Assembly: GCA_001603415.1 (NCBI GenBank)
Contig: LUYY01000134.1
Location: 1 to 6,841 of the forward strand
Direction of reading: 5' to 3'
DNA length: 6,841 nucleotides
Source: Bacteroidales bacterium Bact_07
GTDB taxonomy: Bacteria > Bacteroidota > Bacteroidia > Bacteroidales > Tenuifilaceae
Positions 5,413 through 6,841 of this stretch are shown piece by piece. The first letter of the stretch is position 1. The number at the start of each line of letters is the position of its first letter. The notes beneath the pieces were generated by a model that saw only the letters and a list, made by a program, of their open reading frames with translations, searched no databases and was not told the DNA's origin. A program made the translations under genes and the position numbers.

Positions 5413-5958
5413 ATGAAGAGTATCAAAGATTGGTTCATTTTTGGTGTTTTATTTATGTTGGTTAATTTCAAACCAATCTATTCTTATTCACAAAACATCA
5501 AGGATCTTAGGGAGATTGGAAATTATGTTCAAATTTTTTATAACACCCTAAACGATTACCAAACTGGGGTTACTCTTAATGGATACACAAGAATACGATT
5601 AAAATTTAGGTACGATGGTTCAAGTGGTTGGGAATTACGACTTTTTACAAATTCGGCTGAAATTGAATACGAAGGAGCTCCAACTGAAAATTTAGATTTA
5701 ACAGACTTATCCATTACACCAACAATTTTAAGTACAAGCGACCCAACCAATACTATTAATGGATCTTACTCATTAGTTCAAGGGCCTTTTGATCCCTCTA
5801 AACCGGAACAAGTTCTTGTATCGGGAACAGGAGGAACTGTTGGAACTGATCCTCCAATAGAAGTTGAGATATCAATAACTTACTCCATGGGGAATATGCT
5901 AAATAAACCCCCTGGATTGTACTTTGTAACCCTTCAATTCTTACTTGTTGAAAAGTAG
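5413..5958 (+). CDS. Secreted beta-rich protein, second gene of exported cluster
   Basis: The 181-residue product has a signal peptide with hydrophobic core 7-19 and likely cleavage after SYS (residue 26), leaving an N-terminal Gln. It has no cysteine. The mature chain reads as alternating beta strands. Residues 44-53 (NTLNDYQTGV) match NTIDQYTNGI of the preceding gene, and the C-terminal NKPPGLY (164-170) followed by a hydrophobic strand matches its ANLPADIY region. With nearly equal lengths, this suggests two diverged paralogues. It lies 148 bp after the first gene, with the MITE-like element between them, and only 5 bp before the next start, so it is almost surely co-transcribed with that gene. 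Role unknown; a surface or fibre subunit is one possibility. No Shine-Dalgarno is seen. Confidence 0.82.
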   Translation: MKSIKDWFIFGVLFMLVNFKPIYSYSQNIKDLREIGNYVQIFYNTLNDYQTGVTLNGYTRIRLKFRYDGSSGWELRLFTNSAEIEYEGAPTENLDLTDLSITPTILSTSDPTNTINGSYSLVQGPFDPSKPEQVLVSGTGGTVGTDPPIEVEISITYSMGNMLNKPPGLYFVTLQFLLVEK

Positions 5959-5963
5959 TATAT

Positions 5964-6841
5964 ATGGCAAAATGCCAACTATATAGGTATTTAGTTTTAG
6001 TTTCTATTTGTGTATTCACCGCATTACGTGTGAATGCTCAGTATTTTTATTTTGATCAGGTAGCACCCAAGGTTAACGTTTCCTTTGCCAGACATTCACT
6101 GGAGTCGGGATCCCGTAATATTATTTTCAATGTAGTAAAGGTTAAAAACGAATTAGGCCGACAGGAAACCCTAACGCTTAATTTAACCGTACCACAGGGT
6201 TGGCGTATTCTTGGTCCGGATAAGATTGAATTAACCCTCCCCCCCTACGACTCGTTGTTTATACCTATTCGTGTGGCAGTAGGGAGTGCTGTAAAAGGCG
6301 ATATTGGTTATAGTATAATTGCCTCAATCACCGATAGTAGGGGAAATACTATTAAAAATGAATACAGCTATGTTAAAATTCCCCGGTTGGTAGACCTTAA
6401 ACTAAAAGTACTTTCTAAAATCGTATATCTCGATCCAGTTACTCTTAATTCCGAAGTTAAAATAGAGGTCCGTAATAGGGGAAATCGTGAAGAGCCCGTA
6501 TCCTTTCTATTCGATGGTGGGAACAGCATAGGGATAGGCAAGCAGGAACAATACCGATATACTCAAGACTTAACCATTAAACCATTTTCCGATTCCACTA
6601 TTGTCCTACCCATAACTCTTTTACAGGAAAAGTATTCCGAAAGAATTAACTACTTGCTAGAACTTACCGTGCGAACTTCTGACACATTGTATAAGTCAAG
6701 TATTTGGGTTAGGCGCCTTAGACCAAAATACGAAAATTATATTCCGACATCGGATAAAATGCTTACCGTTGATTTAACTGCTCAGGGTTTGCTCGATGCT
6801 GTTCAGCAACCAAAATACATAGCAACAGTTGAGGGTAAAAC
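5964..6841 (+). CDS. Large exported protein with NEW3-like beta-sandwich region, partial (3' end outside window)
   Basis: An open frame of 292 codons runs from ATG 5964 to the window edge without a stop. It begins with a signal peptide whose hydrophobic core is followed by the cleavage pattern VNA-Q (residues 25/26). Cysteines occur only inside the signal peptide. Residues of about 40-130 (NVVKVKNELGRQETLTLNL, then VPQGWRI, then a proline-led segment and IPIRV) have the layout of NEW3/CARDB-type Ig-like domains: conserved NxxxxxE, a PxGW strand and LPPYDS before the next strand. A second similar repeat may occupy about 150-240 (KIEVRNRGNREEPVSFLF). The segment near the edge (LTVDLTAQGLLDAVQQPKY) may begin another domain, possibly a membrane barrel, but that cannot be seen. 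The 5-bp spacing marks it as the operon partner of the preceding gene. Confidence 0.85.
   Translation, partial: MAKCQLYRYLVLVSICVFTALRVNAQYFYFDQVAPKVNVSFARHSLESGSRNIIFNVVKVKNELGRQETLTLNLTVPQGWRILGPDKIELTLPPYDSLFIPIRVAVGSAVKGDIGYSIIASITDSRGNTIKNEYSYVKIPRLVDLKLKVLSKIVYLDPVTLNSEVKIEVRNRGNREEPVSFLFDGGNSIGIGKQEQYRYTQDLTIKPFSDSTIVLPITLLQEKYSERINYLLELTVRTSDTLYKSSIWVRRLRPKYENYIPTSDKMLTVDLTAQGLLDAVQQPKYIATVEGK

Overview
The window looks like a chromosomal segment of a member of the Bacteroidota. The evidence is indirect. The UvrB protein has the usual bacterial form, none of the protein starts has a recognisable Shine-Dalgarno sequence, the leaders are AT-rich, a TAnnTTTG-type promoter element lies directly upstream of uvrB, and the predicted signal peptides are followed by Gln. 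No rRNA, tRNA or marker gene is present to place it more precisely.

Layout. Positions 1-1449 hold no convincing gene. They consist of a 7-bp tandem repeat at the left edge (1-77), a modular interspersed-repeat array (about 132-1248) and a second 7-bp tandem repeat (1293-1383). Positions 1459-3465 (+) encode a complete UvrB, the DNA-damage-search helicase of nucleotide excision repair. Positions 3466-4721 are again non-coding: a short heptamer-periodic stretch, a second copy of the modular array in the same orientation (3597-4254), more heptamer-periodic stretches and an AT-rich leader. From 4722 to the right edge there is a + strand gene cluster for exported proteins. It has two similar-sized secreted beta-rich proteins (180 and 181 aa, which seem distantly related to each other), followed after only 5 bp by the start of a larger exported protein that runs off the window (5964-6841). 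A 112-bp element with perfect 17-bp terminal inverted repeats, MITE-like, sits between the first two.

The repeat arrays are built from two alternating modules. M1 is about 73 bp, sometimes extended to about 145 bp, and is rich in short palindromes. M2 is about 250 bp and contains a 141-bp core that can fold almost end to end, followed by a perfect 12-bp-stem hairpin. The order is M1-M2-M1-M2-M1, uvrB, M1-M2-M1. Helix-forming positions are largely unchanged between copies while many differences fall in loops and bulges, which suggests a structured RNA or DNA element. The alternative is a non-autonomous mobile repeat moved by an enzyme encoded elsewhere.

The genes do not form one system. uvrB stands alone between repeat arrays. 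The exported cluster is probably a surface or cell-envelope operon; its arrangement of two small beta-rich proteins and a large exported partner recalls surface-fibre assembly loci, but the window does not prove that role.
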